DNA of 54,036 nucleotides from an uncultured Bacteroidaceae bacterium (GCA_905236065.1 CAJONZ010000086.1:1-54036), one strand, 5' to 3'; numbered from the stretch's first letter, positions 40,492-49,662 are shown. Numbers and translations are program-made. The notes: generated by a model not told the origin, from the letters alone.

Positions 40492-41274
40492 ATGAAAAGA
40501 TTCTACTTTATCGCAGCGTTCGTCATTTCTGCCTTCACAGCAAATGCGCAGCAAACGCTTAACTTGAGTACTTATAGTGGTACAAACCTTGAAAAGTACG
40601 ACAACAAGACTTTGAATGTTTCTATCAATCGCTATGTTTTTAACGGTTGGAACACCATTTCACTGCCTGTAGATGTCAGCACGGACGAGTTGAATGAGGT
40701 TTTCGGCAACGACTGTAAACTGGAAAAGCTGATTGGCGTTGAAAATGTAAACGGAAAGGTTAAGCTGAACTTCCAGGACTGCAAGGCTGAGGGTATCAAG
40801 GCCAACACGCCTTACATTCTCTATATCTCCGGCGAGACGGGTACCAAGAAAATCTCCATTCCCAACGCATTGGTGCAGGATGAGGAAGCCTCTGTTTCCT
40901 ACACTGTAAAAGGAACGAACGAGGTTGTAACCATGTCGTGCGCAAAGAAACAGACCGCAGCCAAAGGACTCTACGGTGTGCTGGCAAAGGACAACACCGA
41001 AGCAACGTTCGTAAATGTTGACGACGTAAAGAACGGTTTCTACGCAACCCGCTGCTTCATCCAACTTTCTTCCGGCAACGACAAAGTGCTTACGACCAAC
41101 CACATTGCCGCAGGGGATGTTTCAGGCATCGAAAACCTCACGAACGAGGACGAGGTGGTGGATGTATATAACATCTCAGGCATCAAGGTCGCTTCTCAGG
41201 TTAAGGTTTCTGAAGTTAAGAAATTGCCAAAGGGTGTTTATGTCGTAAAGGAGCAGAAGATTCTCGTTCCATAA
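40492..41274 (+). CDS. Secreted protein with C-terminal sorting-like tail
   Basis: A 260-residue protein: signal peptide (1-19, FTANA), a beta-rich body (FNGWNTISLPVDVSTDELNEVFGNDCKLEKL, TPYILYISGETG) and a tail of the form VVDVYNISGIKV...LPKGVYVVKEQKILVP, which resembles type IX secretion C-terminal domains of Prevotella. The body resembles repeats found in large Prevotella surface proteins, including WETLVLPFNV in the giant protein at 22802-28552. Function unknown. Confidence 0.75.
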   Translation: MKRFYFIAAFVISAFTANAQQTLNLSTYSGTNLEKYDNKTLNVSINRYVFNGWNTISLPVDVSTDELNEVFGNDCKLEKLIGVENVNGKVKLNFQDCKAEGIKANTPYILYISGETGTKKISIPNALVQDEEASVSYTVKGTNEVVTMSCAKKQTAAKGLYGVLAKDNTEATFVNVDDVKNGFYATRCFIQLSSGNDKVLTTNHIAAGDVSGIENLTNEDEVVDVYNISGIKVASQVKVSEVKKLPKGVYVVKEQKILVP

Positions 41275-41324
41275 ACAGAATTCACACATTATTTATATAT
41301 AAGCACAGAACAAACAAAAAGAAA

Positions 41325-41332
41325 TACTTTTG
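41325..41332 (+). promoter_or_regulatory. -7 promoter element of the trp operon
   Basis: TACTTTTG matches TAnnTTTG; no TTTG is seen at the usual -33 distance. Transcription would start at about 41337, so the ATG at 41343 might be the leader peptide start used in vivo. Confidence 0.55.
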
Positions 41333-41333
41333 T

Positions 41334-41393
41334 ATGAAAAGGATGAACAGCACATATTGGTGGTGGCGTAGCTTGGGATTGATAAAATCGTAA
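41334..41393 (+). CDS. trp leader peptide (MKRMNSTYWWWRSLGLIKS)
   Basis: A 19-codon frame (16 codons if translation begins at the second ATG, 41343) with three consecutive TGG codons at 41358-41366. Its end, ATCGTAAGT at 41387-41395, overlaps the stop codon and is an exact 9-base complement of ACTTACGAT (41464-41472) in the loop and 3' arm of the downstream terminator. A ribosome that finishes the peptide covers this segment and lets the terminator form; one stalled at the Trp codons leaves it free to pair and disrupt the terminator. The geometry fits Trp-responsive attenuation of the operon. Confidence 0.88.
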   Translation: MKRMNSTYWWWRSLGLIKS

Positions 41394-41450
41394 GTCAGTT
41401 GGCCATACCCCTATGCAACCCTTTTCAACAATCACATAGCATAGCATTCT

Positions 41451-41485
41451 GAAAGCCTGTCGTACTTACGATGGGCTTTCTTTTT
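41451..41485 (+). terminator. Attenuator terminator of the trp operon
   Basis: A 14-bp stem (GAAAGCCTGTCGTA with TACGATGGGCTTTC, two wobble pairs) around a CT loop, followed by TTTTT. It lies 82 bases before trpB. Another weak hairpin, GTTG-CATA / TATG-CAAC (about 41398-41420), lies between the leader stop and the terminator. Confidence 0.87.
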
Positions 41486-41566
41486 ATGCGGAAAGAAGCA
41501 GTCACGACAAAAAACAGAAAGAGCGTATAGACACGACAATTATATAATATCAAAAAAACAAAGAAA

Positions 41567-42751
41567 ATGAAAACGTATCAAGTTGACGAAAACGGCTTTT
41601 ACGGAATCTATGGCGGAGCATATATCCCAGAGATTCTCTACAAGACCGTTGAAGATCTGAAAAAAGCGTATTTACCAATCATTGAAAGCGAAGATTTCAA
41701 GAAAGAGTACCACGCATTGCTGAAGGATTATGTGGGTCGCCCCTCTCCGCTCTATTATGCCAAGCGGATGAGTGAGAGATATGGTTGCCAACTCTACTTG
41801 AAGCGAGAAGACCTGAACCACACAGGCGCACACAAAATCAACAATGCACTTGGACAAATCCTTTTAGCAAAGAAGTTAGGGAAAAAGCGTATCATTGCAG
41901 AGACGGGTGCTGGTCAGCACGGCGTTGCAACAGCCACGGCCTGTGCGCTGATGGACATGCCCTGCACGGTGTATCAGGGTGCGTTGGATGTGCAGCGGCA
42001 GCATGTCAATGTGGAACGCATGAAAATGCTGGGAGCAACCGTCGTTCCCGTAGAGTCGGGCAACAAGACATTGAAAGATGCCACCAACGAAGCCATCCGC
42101 GACTGGTGTTGCCACCCTGCCGACACCTTTTATATTATCGGCAGCACCGTAGGGCCTCATCCCTATCCCGACATGGTAGCACGTCTGCAAAGCGTCATTT
42201 CCGAGGAAATCAAATGGCAGCTCCAAGAGAAAATTGGCCGCGACTATCCGGACTATCTCATTGCTTGTGTGGGCGGTGGAAGCAATGCCGCAGGCACCAT
42301 CTACCATTACATCGACGACGAGCGTGTGAAAATCGTTTTGGGCGAAGCCGGTGGACTGGGCATCGACAGCGGACAGACGGCTGCATCCATGCAGGTGGGC
42401 ACCCTTGGAATTTTACACGGAAGCCGCATCAAACTGATGCAGACCGAAGATGGACAAATCATCGAGCCTTATTCCATTTCCGCAGGTCTTGACTATCCTG
42501 GCACCGGCCCCATCCACTGCAACCTTTACGAACAGGGACGCGCACAGGTTCTTCCGGCCAACGACGACGAAGCCCTTGCCGCCGCTTTCGAACTGACACG
42601 CATGGAAGGCATCATTCCGGCTTTGGAAAGTGCGCACGCCTTGGCCTTATTGCCCAAAATCAAAGACCAGTTCACCAAAGAAAGCATCGTCGTGCTGACG
42701 GTCAGCGGACGCGGTGACAAAGACCTGGACACTTATCTGAAACACATGTAA
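41567..42751 (+). CDS. trpB: Tryptophan synthase beta chain
   Basis: Condenses indole with serine to form Trp, using PLP. 394 residues, normal for TrpB1. The PLP lysine is in HTGAHKINNALGQ; ETGAGQHGVATA, the phosphate-binding loop CVGGGSNAAG, and the C-terminal VLTVSGRGDKD are conserved. It is the first structural gene of the trp operon, as is usual in Bacteroidetes, and is separated from trpA, the last, by five genes. Confidence 0.97.
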   Translation: MKTYQVDENGFYGIYGGAYIPEILYKTVEDLKKAYLPIIESEDFKKEYHALLKDYVGRPSPLYYAKRMSERYGCQLYLKREDLNHTGAHKINNALGQILLAKKLGKKRIIAETGAGQHGVATATACALMDMPCTVYQGALDVQRQHVNVERMKMLGATVVPVESGNKTLKDATNEAIRDWCCHPADTFYIIGSTVGPHPYPDMVARLQSVISEEIKWQLQEKIGRDYPDYLIACVGGGSNAAGTIYHYIDDERVKIVLGEAGGLGIDSGQTAASMQVGTLGILHGSRIKLMQTEDGQIIEPYSISAGLDYPGTGPIHCNLYEQGRAQVLPANDDEALAAAFELTRMEGIIPALESAHALALLPKIKDQFTKESIVVLTVSGRGDKDLDTYLKHM

Positions 42752-42785
42752 AAACGGCAACAAAAGCTATAACACCAAACACACC

Positions 42786-44186
42786 ATGGCACCATTTAAA
42801 TACCATACCGTCACAAAGAAAATCCTTGGTGACTTGAACACCCCCGTTAGCGTATATCTCAGAGTCCGGGATGCCTATCCTCAAAGCGCACTGATGGAAA
42901 GCTCTGACTATCACGACAACAAGAACTCTCGCTCGTTCATTTGCCTGCACCCCATCGCAAGCGTATCCGTAGAGCACAGCATCGGCATTGCCAAATACCC
43001 CGACGGGACACAGACCAGCACCCCCATTACGCCAAGCAACAACACAGCACAATGCATCAACGACTTTCTTCACCAGTTCCAAGTTGATGGAGCGCTGAGT
43101 CAATATTGTGGCATCTACGGCTACACCTCTTTCAATGCCGTTCGATATTTTGAGAATATCAACGTGAAAGACGAGACCCAGGAGAAGAACGACGCCCCAG
43201 ACCTCCTGTACATCCTCTACAAGGTCTATATCATGTTCGACCACTTCAACAATGAGATCACCCTCATCGAATTGTTGGAAGACGGCGAAGAAGATGATTT
43301 GCAGCAGTTGGAACACGATGTCAACAACCGCCCTTACCAGACGTTCGATTTCCATCCCGTCGGCGAATTCTGGTCCACGCTCACCGACGACGAGCACAGG
43401 GAAAACATCCGTCGTGGCATCCAGCACTGTTTGCGTGGCGACGTTTTCCAGATTGTGCTTTCCCGTCGCTTCAAGCAGCGTTACGAAGGTGACGATTTCA
43501 AACTCTACCGTGCGCTCCGCAGCATCAATCCTTCCCCCTATCTTTTCTATATGGACTTCGGAGGCTTCCGCATTTTCGGTTCAAGCCCTGAGACTCATTG
43601 CCGCATTGAAAACGGGACGGCTTATATCGACCCCATAGCTGGAACCACCAAGCGTACAGGCGATGCCGAGCAAGACCGCAAAAATGCCCTTTACCTGCAA
43701 AGCGATCCCAAGGAGAACGCCGAGCACGTCATGTTGGTCGATTTGGCCCGCAACGACCTCAGCCGCAACTGCCACGACGTGAAAGTCGATTTTTACAAAG
43801 ACATGCAGTTCTACAGCCATGTCATCCACCTCGTCAGCCGTGTAAGCGGCCAACTGAATGAAGACGCCGACCCCGTACAGGCATTCATCGACACCTTCCC
43901 CGCAGGCACACTCTCAGGCGCCCCCAAAGTCAAGGCCATGCAGCTCATCAGCCAATACGAGCCTCACAACCGGGGTGCATACGGCGGCTGCGTCGGCAGC
44001 ATCAGTCTCAACGGCTACATCAACCAAGCCATCACCATCCGCACATTCATCAGCCGCAACAACGAACTATGGTTCCAGGCTGGCGGCGGCATCGTGGCCA
44101 AGAGCGACGTAGAATACGAATTGCAAGAGGTGAACAACAAACTTGGAGCCTTGCGAAAAGCCATTCTCATTGCCGAGTCACTTTAG
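42786..44186 (+). CDS. trpE: Anthranilate synthase component I
   Basis: Converts chorismate and ammonia (from TrpG) to anthranilate. 466 residues. The chorismate-binding domain occupies the C-terminal half (IVLSRRFKQRY, FGSSPETHCRIENGTAYIDPIAGTTKRTGD, DLARNDLSRNC, TFPAGTLSGAPKVKAMQLI). Near the N-terminus ALMESSDYH corresponds to the LLES element that binds feedback-inhibiting Trp in other TrpE proteins, so enzyme-level feedback is likely in addition to the attenuator. Confidence 0.96.
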   Translation: MAPFKYHTVTKKILGDLNTPVSVYLRVRDAYPQSALMESSDYHDNKNSRSFICLHPIASVSVEHSIGIAKYPDGTQTSTPITPSNNTAQCINDFLHQFQVDGALSQYCGIYGYTSFNAVRYFENINVKDETQEKNDAPDLLYILYKVYIMFDHFNNEITLIELLEDGEEDDLQQLEHDVNNRPYQTFDFHPVGEFWSTLTDDEHRENIRRGIQHCLRGDVFQIVLSRRFKQRYEGDDFKLYRALRSINPSPYLFYMDFGGFRIFGSSPETHCRIENGTAYIDPIAGTTKRTGDAEQDRKNALYLQSDPKENAEHVMLVDLARNDLSRNCHDVKVDFYKDMQFYSHVIHLVSRVSGQLNEDADPVQAFIDTFPAGTLSGAPKVKAMQLISQYEPHNRGAYGGCVGSISLNGYINQAITIRTFISRNNELWFQAGGGIVAKSDVEYELQEVNNKLGALRKAILIAESL

Positions 44187-44225
44187 TTCCCCTCTTTTAT
44201 TCATTCAACAAAACGACTTAACAAA

Positions 44226-44792
44226 ATGAAAATCGCAATTATAGACAACTACGACTCATTCACCTATAATCTGAGTCACTTGGTCAAGGAACTCGGCGCT
44301 GAAGTCACCGTCTATCGCAACGACCAATTCACCATGGAGCAACTCGTGGCTTTCGACAAAATCATTCTCTCCCCAGGGCCTGGCATTCCCAGCGAGGCAG
44401 GACTCCTGCTCAACGTCATTGAAGCATACGCAGGACGGAAGCCCATCCTCGGCGTTTGCCTGGGCCATCAAGCCATCGGGGAATTCTTCGGTGGGCAGCT
44501 CATCAACCTCAATGAAGTCTTCCACGGCGTAGCCACACCCGTCACCATCACGGCCTCCGACTATCTTTTCGACGGACTGCCCTCCCAAATAGAAGTTGGC
44601 CGCTACCATTCCTGGATTGTCGACGCCGGGCACCTTCCCTCATGCCTTGAAGTAACGAGCCTCTCAGACGAGGGACACATCATGTCTCTCCGCCACAAGG
44701 AATACGACATCCGTGGTCTCCAATATCACCCAGAGTCCGTCCTCACCCCACAAGGCAAGGCCATTCTCAAAAACTGGATTGACCACCAATAA
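44226..44792 (+). CDS. trpG: Anthranilate synthase component II (glutamine amidotransferase)
   Basis: Releases ammonia from glutamine for TrpE. 188 residues, a stand-alone class I amidotransferase. The nucleophile is the Cys of GVCLGHQAIGEFFGG; the His and Glu of the triad are in YHPESVLTP. The oxyanion region SPGPGIPSEAG is present. It starts 39 bases after trpE. In some bacteria this subunit also serves folate synthesis (PabA); context here favours Trp. Confidence 0.96.
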   Translation: MKIAIIDNYDSFTYNLSHLVKELGAEVTVYRNDQFTMEQLVAFDKIILSPGPGIPSEAGLLLNVIEAYAGRKPILGVCLGHQAIGEFFGGQLINLNEVFHGVATPVTITASDYLFDGLPSQIEVGRYHSWIVDAGHLPSCLEVTSLSDEGHIMSLRHKEYDIRGLQYHPESVLTPQGKAILKNWIDHQ

Positions 44793-44826
44793 GCTACTAA
44801 AGATTCATCAATAAACACGATAAAAA

Positions 44827-45822
44827 ATGAAACACTATCTCACGAAACTCATCTCTGGCGAGACCCTTTCACAAGAAGAAACTCACCAAATCATGCTCAA
44901 CATCACGAAGGAGCAATACAACGTACAGCAAATTGCCGCTCTCCTCATGGCCATTCAGTCCCGTGGAGCCACGGTCGCAGAACTCCTCGGCTTCCGTCAG
45001 GGACTGCTCGAAACAGGAAAGTCCATCGATTTTCACGACTATAACACCCTCGACATCGTCGGTACGGGCGGCGACGGAAAGAATTCCTTCAACATCTCCA
45101 CCTGTTCCGCCTTTGTCGTTGCCGGAGCCGGCTACAAAGTCACCAAGCACGGCAATGTCGGTAGCACGTCCGTCAGTGGAGCCAGCAACGTGCTTGCAGC
45201 CCACGGCGTGAAGTTCACCGACCATTACGACACCCTCAAGCGCAGTCTTGACGAAGCCGGCATCTGCTACTTCCACGCTCCCCTCTTCGCCTACGGCATG
45301 AAGTTCGTAGGCCCCACCCGCAAAGCCCTGCAGATACCCACCTGCTTCAACCTGCTCGGCCCGCTCGTCAACCCCTGTCACCCCAAGAATTCTTTTCATG
45401 GTACGGCCACACAAGCCCAGCTCCGTCTTTACACCAATCTGCACCAGAAAATCGGGGACAACTACGGAGTCGTTACCAGCTACGACGGCTACGACGAAAT
45501 CAGTCTGACCAGCGGATTCAAAATCTGCACCAATTTCTTCGAGAAGGTCTATACACCCAAGGAACTCGGTTTCAACTATGTGAAGCAGTCTGACATTTAC
45601 GGCGGCGAGACCCCCGAGGAAGCCGTGAAAATTTTCGACTCCGTGCTCGACGGTACCTCCACCGAGAGCCAGAAAAACGTGGTCCTCGCCAACGCAGCCT
45701 GTGGCATCGCCATCATGGAGCCCAACCTCAGCATCGAGGAGTCCGTCCTCATTGCCCGCGAGTCTCTTGAAAGCGGGAAGGCATTGTCAACCTTCAAAAA
45801 ATTCGTGGAAATCAATGGCTAA
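44827..45822 (+). CDS. trpD: Anthranilate phosphoribosyltransferase
   Basis: Transfers phosphoribose from PRPP to anthranilate. 331 residues. PRPP-binding motif GTGGDGKNSFNIST and KHGNVGSTSVSGASNVLAAHG are conserved, as is the later YDGYDEISLT. The gene overlaps the trpC start by 8 bases. Confidence 0.96.
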   Translation: MKHYLTKLISGETLSQEETHQIMLNITKEQYNVQQIAALLMAIQSRGATVAELLGFRQGLLETGKSIDFHDYNTLDIVGTGGDGKNSFNISTCSAFVVAGAGYKVTKHGNVGSTSVSGASNVLAAHGVKFTDHYDTLKRSLDEAGICYFHAPLFAYGMKFVGPTRKALQIPTCFNLLGPLVNPCHPKNSFHGTATQAQLRLYTNLHQKIGDNYGVVTSYDGYDEISLTSGFKICTNFFEKVYTPKELGFNYVKQSDIYGGETPEEAVKIFDSVLDGTSTESQKNVVLANAACGIAIMEPNLSIEESVLIARESLESGKALSTFKKFVEING

Positions 45823-46618
45823 AGACATCTTGCAGGAAATCGTCGCCCATAAGCGCATCGAAGTGGCACAGCAAAAGGAACAGGTTTCACCCGCCACGCT
45901 CTATCAGCAGGTGGAGAAGCTCATGGCCGGGGGCACACAGCCCCACCGTTCCATGCGGCAGGCTCTTGCCGCTTCCTCCTCCGGCATCATCGCCGAGTTC
46001 AAGCGGAAAAGTCCCTCAAAGGGATGGATCAAAGCCGAGGGCCGTCCCGATGTCATCCCGACATCCTACGCACAAAACGGCGCAGCCGCACTGTCCATCC
46101 TTACCGACGAACACTACTTCGGCGGCTGTGCCGACTTCCTCCGCACCGCCCGCAGCATGGTCAACACCCCCATCCTGCGCAAAGACTTCATCATCGACGA
46201 ATACCAGCTTTTCCAGGCCAAAGAAATGGGCGCAGACGCCGTCCTGCTGATTGCCGCCGACCTCAGTCTGCCCATCTGTCGCAGCCTGGCGCACACCGCC
46301 CATCAGCTGGAACTTGAAACCTTGCTCGAAATCCACAGCGAGGCAGAGTTGGAATACGTGGGAGACGACATCGACATGGTCGGAGTCAACAACCGCAACC
46401 TCGGAACCTTCCACACCGACGTGCAGAACTCCTTCCGCCTGGCCTCCCTCCTGCCCCAAGACTACCTCTTGGTCAGCGAAAGCGGCATCAGCAACCCCCA
46501 GACTGTCCGCGAGCTTCGTGAGGCGGGCTTCCGTGGCTTCCTCATCGGCGAAACCTTCATGCGTACCGACGACCCAGGCCAAGCCCTTGCAGAGTTCATT
46601 TCACTTCTCAACTCCTAA
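45815..46618 (+). CDS. trpC: Indole-3-glycerol phosphate synthase
   Basis: Closes the indole ring from CdRP. 267 residues as a stand-alone TIM barrel. Conserved parts: IIAEFKRKSPSKGWI (catalytic Lys), ILRKDFIIDEYQ, VLLIAADL, VGVNNRNL and LVSESGI. I chose the ATG at 45815 (MAKDILQEIV), which overlaps trpD by 8 bases; the longer frame beginning at 45701 would lie inside trpD and has no family resemblance there. Confidence 0.95.
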   Translation: MAKDILQEIVAHKRIEVAQQKEQVSPATLYQQVEKLMAGGTQPHRSMRQALAASSSGIIAEFKRKSPSKGWIKAEGRPDVIPTSYAQNGAAALSILTDEHYFGGCADFLRTARSMVNTPILRKDFIIDEYQLFQAKEMGADAVLLIAADLSLPICRSLAHTAHQLELETLLEIHSEAELEYVGDDIDMVGVNNRNLGTFHTDVQNSFRLASLLPQDYLLVSESGISNPQTVRELREAGFRGFLIGETFMRTDDPGQALAEFISLLNS

Positions 46619-46631
46619 TTTTTCAACTGCA

Positions 46632-47252
46632 ATGATTATCAAAGTCTGTGGAATGCGCGAGCCCGACAACATCCGGGCGGTAGATGCCTTGGAAGGCGTA
46701 ACCTGGATGGGCTTCATCTTCCATCCGCGCTCGCCCCGCTTCGTCAGTGAGGTGCCCGCCTATATGCCGCTGCATTGCAAGCGTGTGGGGGTATTCGTCA
46801 ATGAGCCTCAGCAAGGCATCCTTGACCGTATGAAGTCCTTCGGCTTCGGCCTCATCCAACTGCATGGAAACGAGACACCCGAATACTGTCAGGAGCTACG
46901 TTCAAGCATTGGCAGCGAACTCAAAATCATCAAGATGATACCCATCACGACTACGTCCGACTTAGAGGCAGCCAAGCCATACGAAGGCATCGTTGACTTC
47001 TTCCTCTTTGAAACCCGCTGCTCCATCTATGGCGGCAGTGGAAGGTCGTTCGATTGGGAGATTTTGCAACAGTATCACGGCAACACCCCCTTTCTGCTCA
47101 CGGGAGGCATCCAGCCGACTGACGCAGAAAAAATCAAGGCGTTCCACCACCCTCGGTTCGTGGGCATCGACCTCAACTCAGGCTTCGAGACGGCTCCGAC
47201 TCTCAAGGCTCCCGCCGCACTCCGCACCTTCCTTACTCAACTTTCCCATTAA
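46632..47252 (+). CDS. trpF: Phosphoribosylanthranilate isomerase
   Basis: Amadori rearrangement of phosphoribosylanthranilate to CdRP. 206 residues. Catalytic Cys in IKVCGMR, then GFIFHPRSPRFVS, LIQLHGNETP, LLTGGI and GIDLNSGFE. The ATG at 46632 follows trpC by 13 bases; a longer frame from 46251 overlaps trpC in another phase and is rejected. Confidence 0.95.
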   Translation: MIIKVCGMREPDNIRAVDALEGVTWMGFIFHPRSPRFVSEVPAYMPLHCKRVGVFVNEPQQGILDRMKSFGFGLIQLHGNETPEYCQELRSSIGSELKIIKMIPITTTSDLEAAKPYEGIVDFFLFETRCSIYGGSGRSFDWEILQQYHGNTPFLLTGGIQPTDAEKIKAFHHPRFVGIDLNSGFETAPTLKAPAALRTFLTQLSH

Positions 47253-47277
47253 ACTCATTAAATTCATCAGAGTCATT

Positions 47278-48054
47278 ATGAAGAATAGAATCAATACCCT
47301 CTTCGCCACGAAACAGAAAGACATCCTTTCCATCTATTTCTGTGCCGGGCACCCCACCCTCGACAGCACCGTACCCACCATCAAGGCCCTTCAGCAAAAG
47401 GGCATCGACATGATAGAAATCGGCATTCCCTTCTCCGACCCCATGGCCGATGGCCCCGTCATTCAGGATGCAGCCACCAAGGCACTCCGCAACGGCATGA
47501 CCCTCAAACGCCTCTTCGCCCAACTCAAGGACATACGCTCCGAAGTGCACATTCCCCTCATCTTCATGGGCTACCTCAACCCCATTATGCAGTTCGGCTT
47601 CGAAGCCTTCTGCCAGCAGTGTACACAGACAGGCATCGACGGCGTCATCATCCCCGACCTTCCCTTCAAGGACTACCTTGAAAGCTACAAGGCCGTCGCC
47701 GACCGTTACAACATCCGCATCATCATGCTCATCACGCCCGAGACCAGCGACGAGCGCATCCGCTTCATCGACGAAAACACCGACGGCTTCATCTACATGG
47801 TCAGTTCTGCTTCCACCACCGGGGCGCAAAGCCAGTTTGGCGACGACCGACAGGCCTACTTCAACCGCATCAACTCCATGCAACTCAAGCACCCCTGCAT
47901 GATTGGCTTCGGCATCAGCAACCGCCAAACCCTACATGCCGCCCAACAGAATGCCGCCGGTGCCATCATCGGCAGCAAATTCGTCAGTCTCCTCGACCAG
48001 ACGGGCGACGCAGCACAAGCTGCCGACCTGCTTTTTGAGGCTCTTTCTCACTAA
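47278..48054 (+). CDS. trpA: Tryptophan synthase alpha chain
   Basis: Splits indole-3-glycerol phosphate to indole and glyceraldehyde 3-phosphate, passing indole to TrpB. 258 residues. The catalytic Glu and Asp are in MIEIGIPFSDPMADGPVIQ; phosphate-binding motifs YMVSSASTTGAQ and GFGISN follow. It is the last gene of the operon, 25 bases after trpF. The 22-bp repeat element (copy B) begins 17 bases after its stop codon and its strong hairpin may stabilise or end the transcript. Confidence 0.96.
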   Translation: MKNRINTLFATKQKDILSIYFCAGHPTLDSTVPTIKALQQKGIDMIEIGIPFSDPMADGPVIQDAATKALRNGMTLKRLFAQLKDIRSEVHIPLIFMGYLNPIMQFGFEAFCQQCTQTGIDGVIIPDLPFKDYLESYKAVADRYNIRIIMLITPETSDERIRFIDENTDGFIYMVSSASTTGAQSQFGDDRQAYFNRINSMQLKHPCMIGFGISNRQTLHAAQQNAAGAIIGSKFVSLLDQTGDAAQAADLLFEALSH

Positions 48055-48070
48055 AATTCATTCAGATACA

Positions 48071-48148
48071 ACGCTGAACTCTTTCTGAGACGACGCAGTA
48101 CTCTATTCGACTCCACGCAGAACTGTTTTCACGAGAACAGTTCTGCGT
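48071..48148. repeat. 22-bp triplet repeat with inverted end, copy B
   Basis: Units begin at 48071, 48093 and 48115, exactly 22 bp apart. The third unit and the inverted end (48137-48148) make a perfect stem of 13 bp (ACGCAGAACTGTT / AACAGTTCTGCGT). In copy A one C-G pair of this stem is replaced by the opposite G-C orientation, a compensatory change. Confidence 0.82.
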
Positions 48149-48226
48149 GACGATTGGAGGAGTTCGAGCGAAATGTGGAAAGCGTAGTTTTATTAGCCCG
48201 GACATGAAAAAACCGACCGTCCATCG

Positions 48227-48257
48227 TTGGATGATTGGCGATTTTGCCGTACCTTTG
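48227..48257 (+). promoter_or_regulatory. Promoter of the DUF4886 gene
   Basis: TTG (48227-48229), a 20-base spacer, and TACCTTTG (48250-48257), about 50 bases before the start codon. Confidence 0.75.
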
Positions 48258-48308
48258 CAACAAGATTGTTTTTTAGCCCCAATGGGCAGGAGATTAAATA
48301 CAAAACAG

Positions 48309-49592
48309 ATGAAAACAACAGACACATCCCGAAGCAGATTCACCAGCGAGGGACACACGCTGAGACGCATGGGGCTGAGAGCCGCACTGACGGCGTTGCT
48401 ACTCTGCCTCTTCCTCACCGACGGCTTTGCCCAGTCGGCCAAGAAACCTGCTGACAAACCGGCCACGAAGACCAACGTGACCACTACGAAGAAAAGCACG
48501 GCAACCCAACAAGGCAGCACGGCAACAACCAAGAAAAAAGGCACGACGACATCCGCAAGCAGCACGACGACACCCAAGAAATCCTTAACGGTCATCAAGA
48601 AAACGACGGTGCTGAAAACCGTGGCTCCAAAACCTCAGCCAAAGGCACAAGCCGAGACGTCGGCAGACTCCACACAGGCCAAGGAGACCGCAGCCCCTCA
48701 GACAGAACAGGAGACACCGGCCATCGTGCAGACCTCCACCTGTGGCTACCTGAGCAATCCGCCCCTGCCCTACATCCCCATTCAGCTGAACGTGCTGTTC
48801 ATCGGCAACTCATTCTCCATTGACACCAGTACGGCCCTGCCGGAGATTTTCAATTCCATCGGCATTAGCAACGTACACGTCTATGTGCTCTACAAGGGCG
48901 GATGCTCCATGAAACAGCACTATGAGTACTACAAGAGCGGAGAGAACGTCTATGAACTCTGGCAGTACGACATACAGGGAGGCCGCAAGATTGAAACTGC
49001 CTGCAACATCCGGGACGTGATGCGGCGCGAGCCCTACGACGTCGTCGTGTTCCAGCAATATTCGTTCGACTCGGGCGACTACAGTTCATACGAGCCCTAC
49101 CTATCGAAAATTATCCAAGCCTACAACATCACCAAGCTGTCGCCCCGCACCACGTTTGCCTTCAACCAGACGTGGGCCTACTCGTCGAAGCACAAGAACA
49201 TCGGAAAGTATGGCACACCGGCACAGATGTACAAGAAGATTTGCGACTCGGTGAAGAAGATGAAAGCCATCAGCGGCATCGACGTGGTGATTCCCTGCGG
49301 CACCGCCGTGCAGAATGCACGCAACGTGGCTTCGCTCGTGACGGAAAACGAGTTCACCCGCGACAACCAGCACATCGACCTCTACATGGGGCGTTACCTG
49401 CTGGCCTGCACCTTCTTTGAGGCCATCATTGCCCCCTGCATGGGTCGGAACATCCGCAACGACATCACCATCTATGGCAAGCAGGGAAGCAGCAACATGG
49501 TGAACAGCCGGAACCGCCACATCCTGCAAAACTGCGCCCGCCTGGCCGTAGCCAACAACTTCGAGGTCAGCGAGTTTGTCAATGAAAGATAG
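48309..49592 (+). CDS. Secreted DUF4886 (SGNH hydrolase-like) protein
   Basis: A 427-residue protein: a signal-anchor-like N-terminus (about 20-40; LTALLLCLFLTDGFAQ), a long Lys/Thr/Ser-rich low-complexity linker (about 42-140), and a C-terminal DUF4886 domain. The domain begins NVLFIGNSFSIDTS, a GDSL-like block with the probable nucleophile Ser, continues with DVVVFQQYSFDSGDY, and ends with RDNQHIDLYMGRY, which fits the D-x-x-H catalytic block of SGNH esterases. Likely an esterase or deacetylase acting on glycans outside the cell; substrate unknown. I chose the ATG at 48309, after the promoter at 48227-48257. Confidence 0.83.
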   Translation: MKTTDTSRSRFTSEGHTLRRMGLRAALTALLLCLFLTDGFAQSAKKPADKPATKTNVTTTKKSTATQQGSTATTKKKGTTTSASSTTTPKKSLTVIKKTTVLKTVAPKPQPKAQAETSADSTQAKETAAPQTEQETPAIVQTSTCGYLSNPPLPYIPIQLNVLFIGNSFSIDTSTALPEIFNSIGISNVHVYVLYKGGCSMKQHYEYYKSGENVYELWQYDIQGGRKIETACNIRDVMRREPYDVVVFQQYSFDSGDYSSYEPYLSKIIQAYNITKLSPRTTFAFNQTWAYSSKHKNIGKYGTPAQMYKKICDSVKKMKAISGIDVVIPCGTAVQNARNVASLVTENEFTRDNQHIDLYMGRYLLACTFFEAIIAPCMGRNIRNDITIYGKQGSSNMVNSRNRHILQNCARLAVANNFEVSEFVNER

Positions 49593-49662
49593 TCGCCTCG
49601 GCCCCCAAGGGAAAGGAGATGAGAAATACAAATAAATAGATAAAGGCTTTACACTTAAACCT

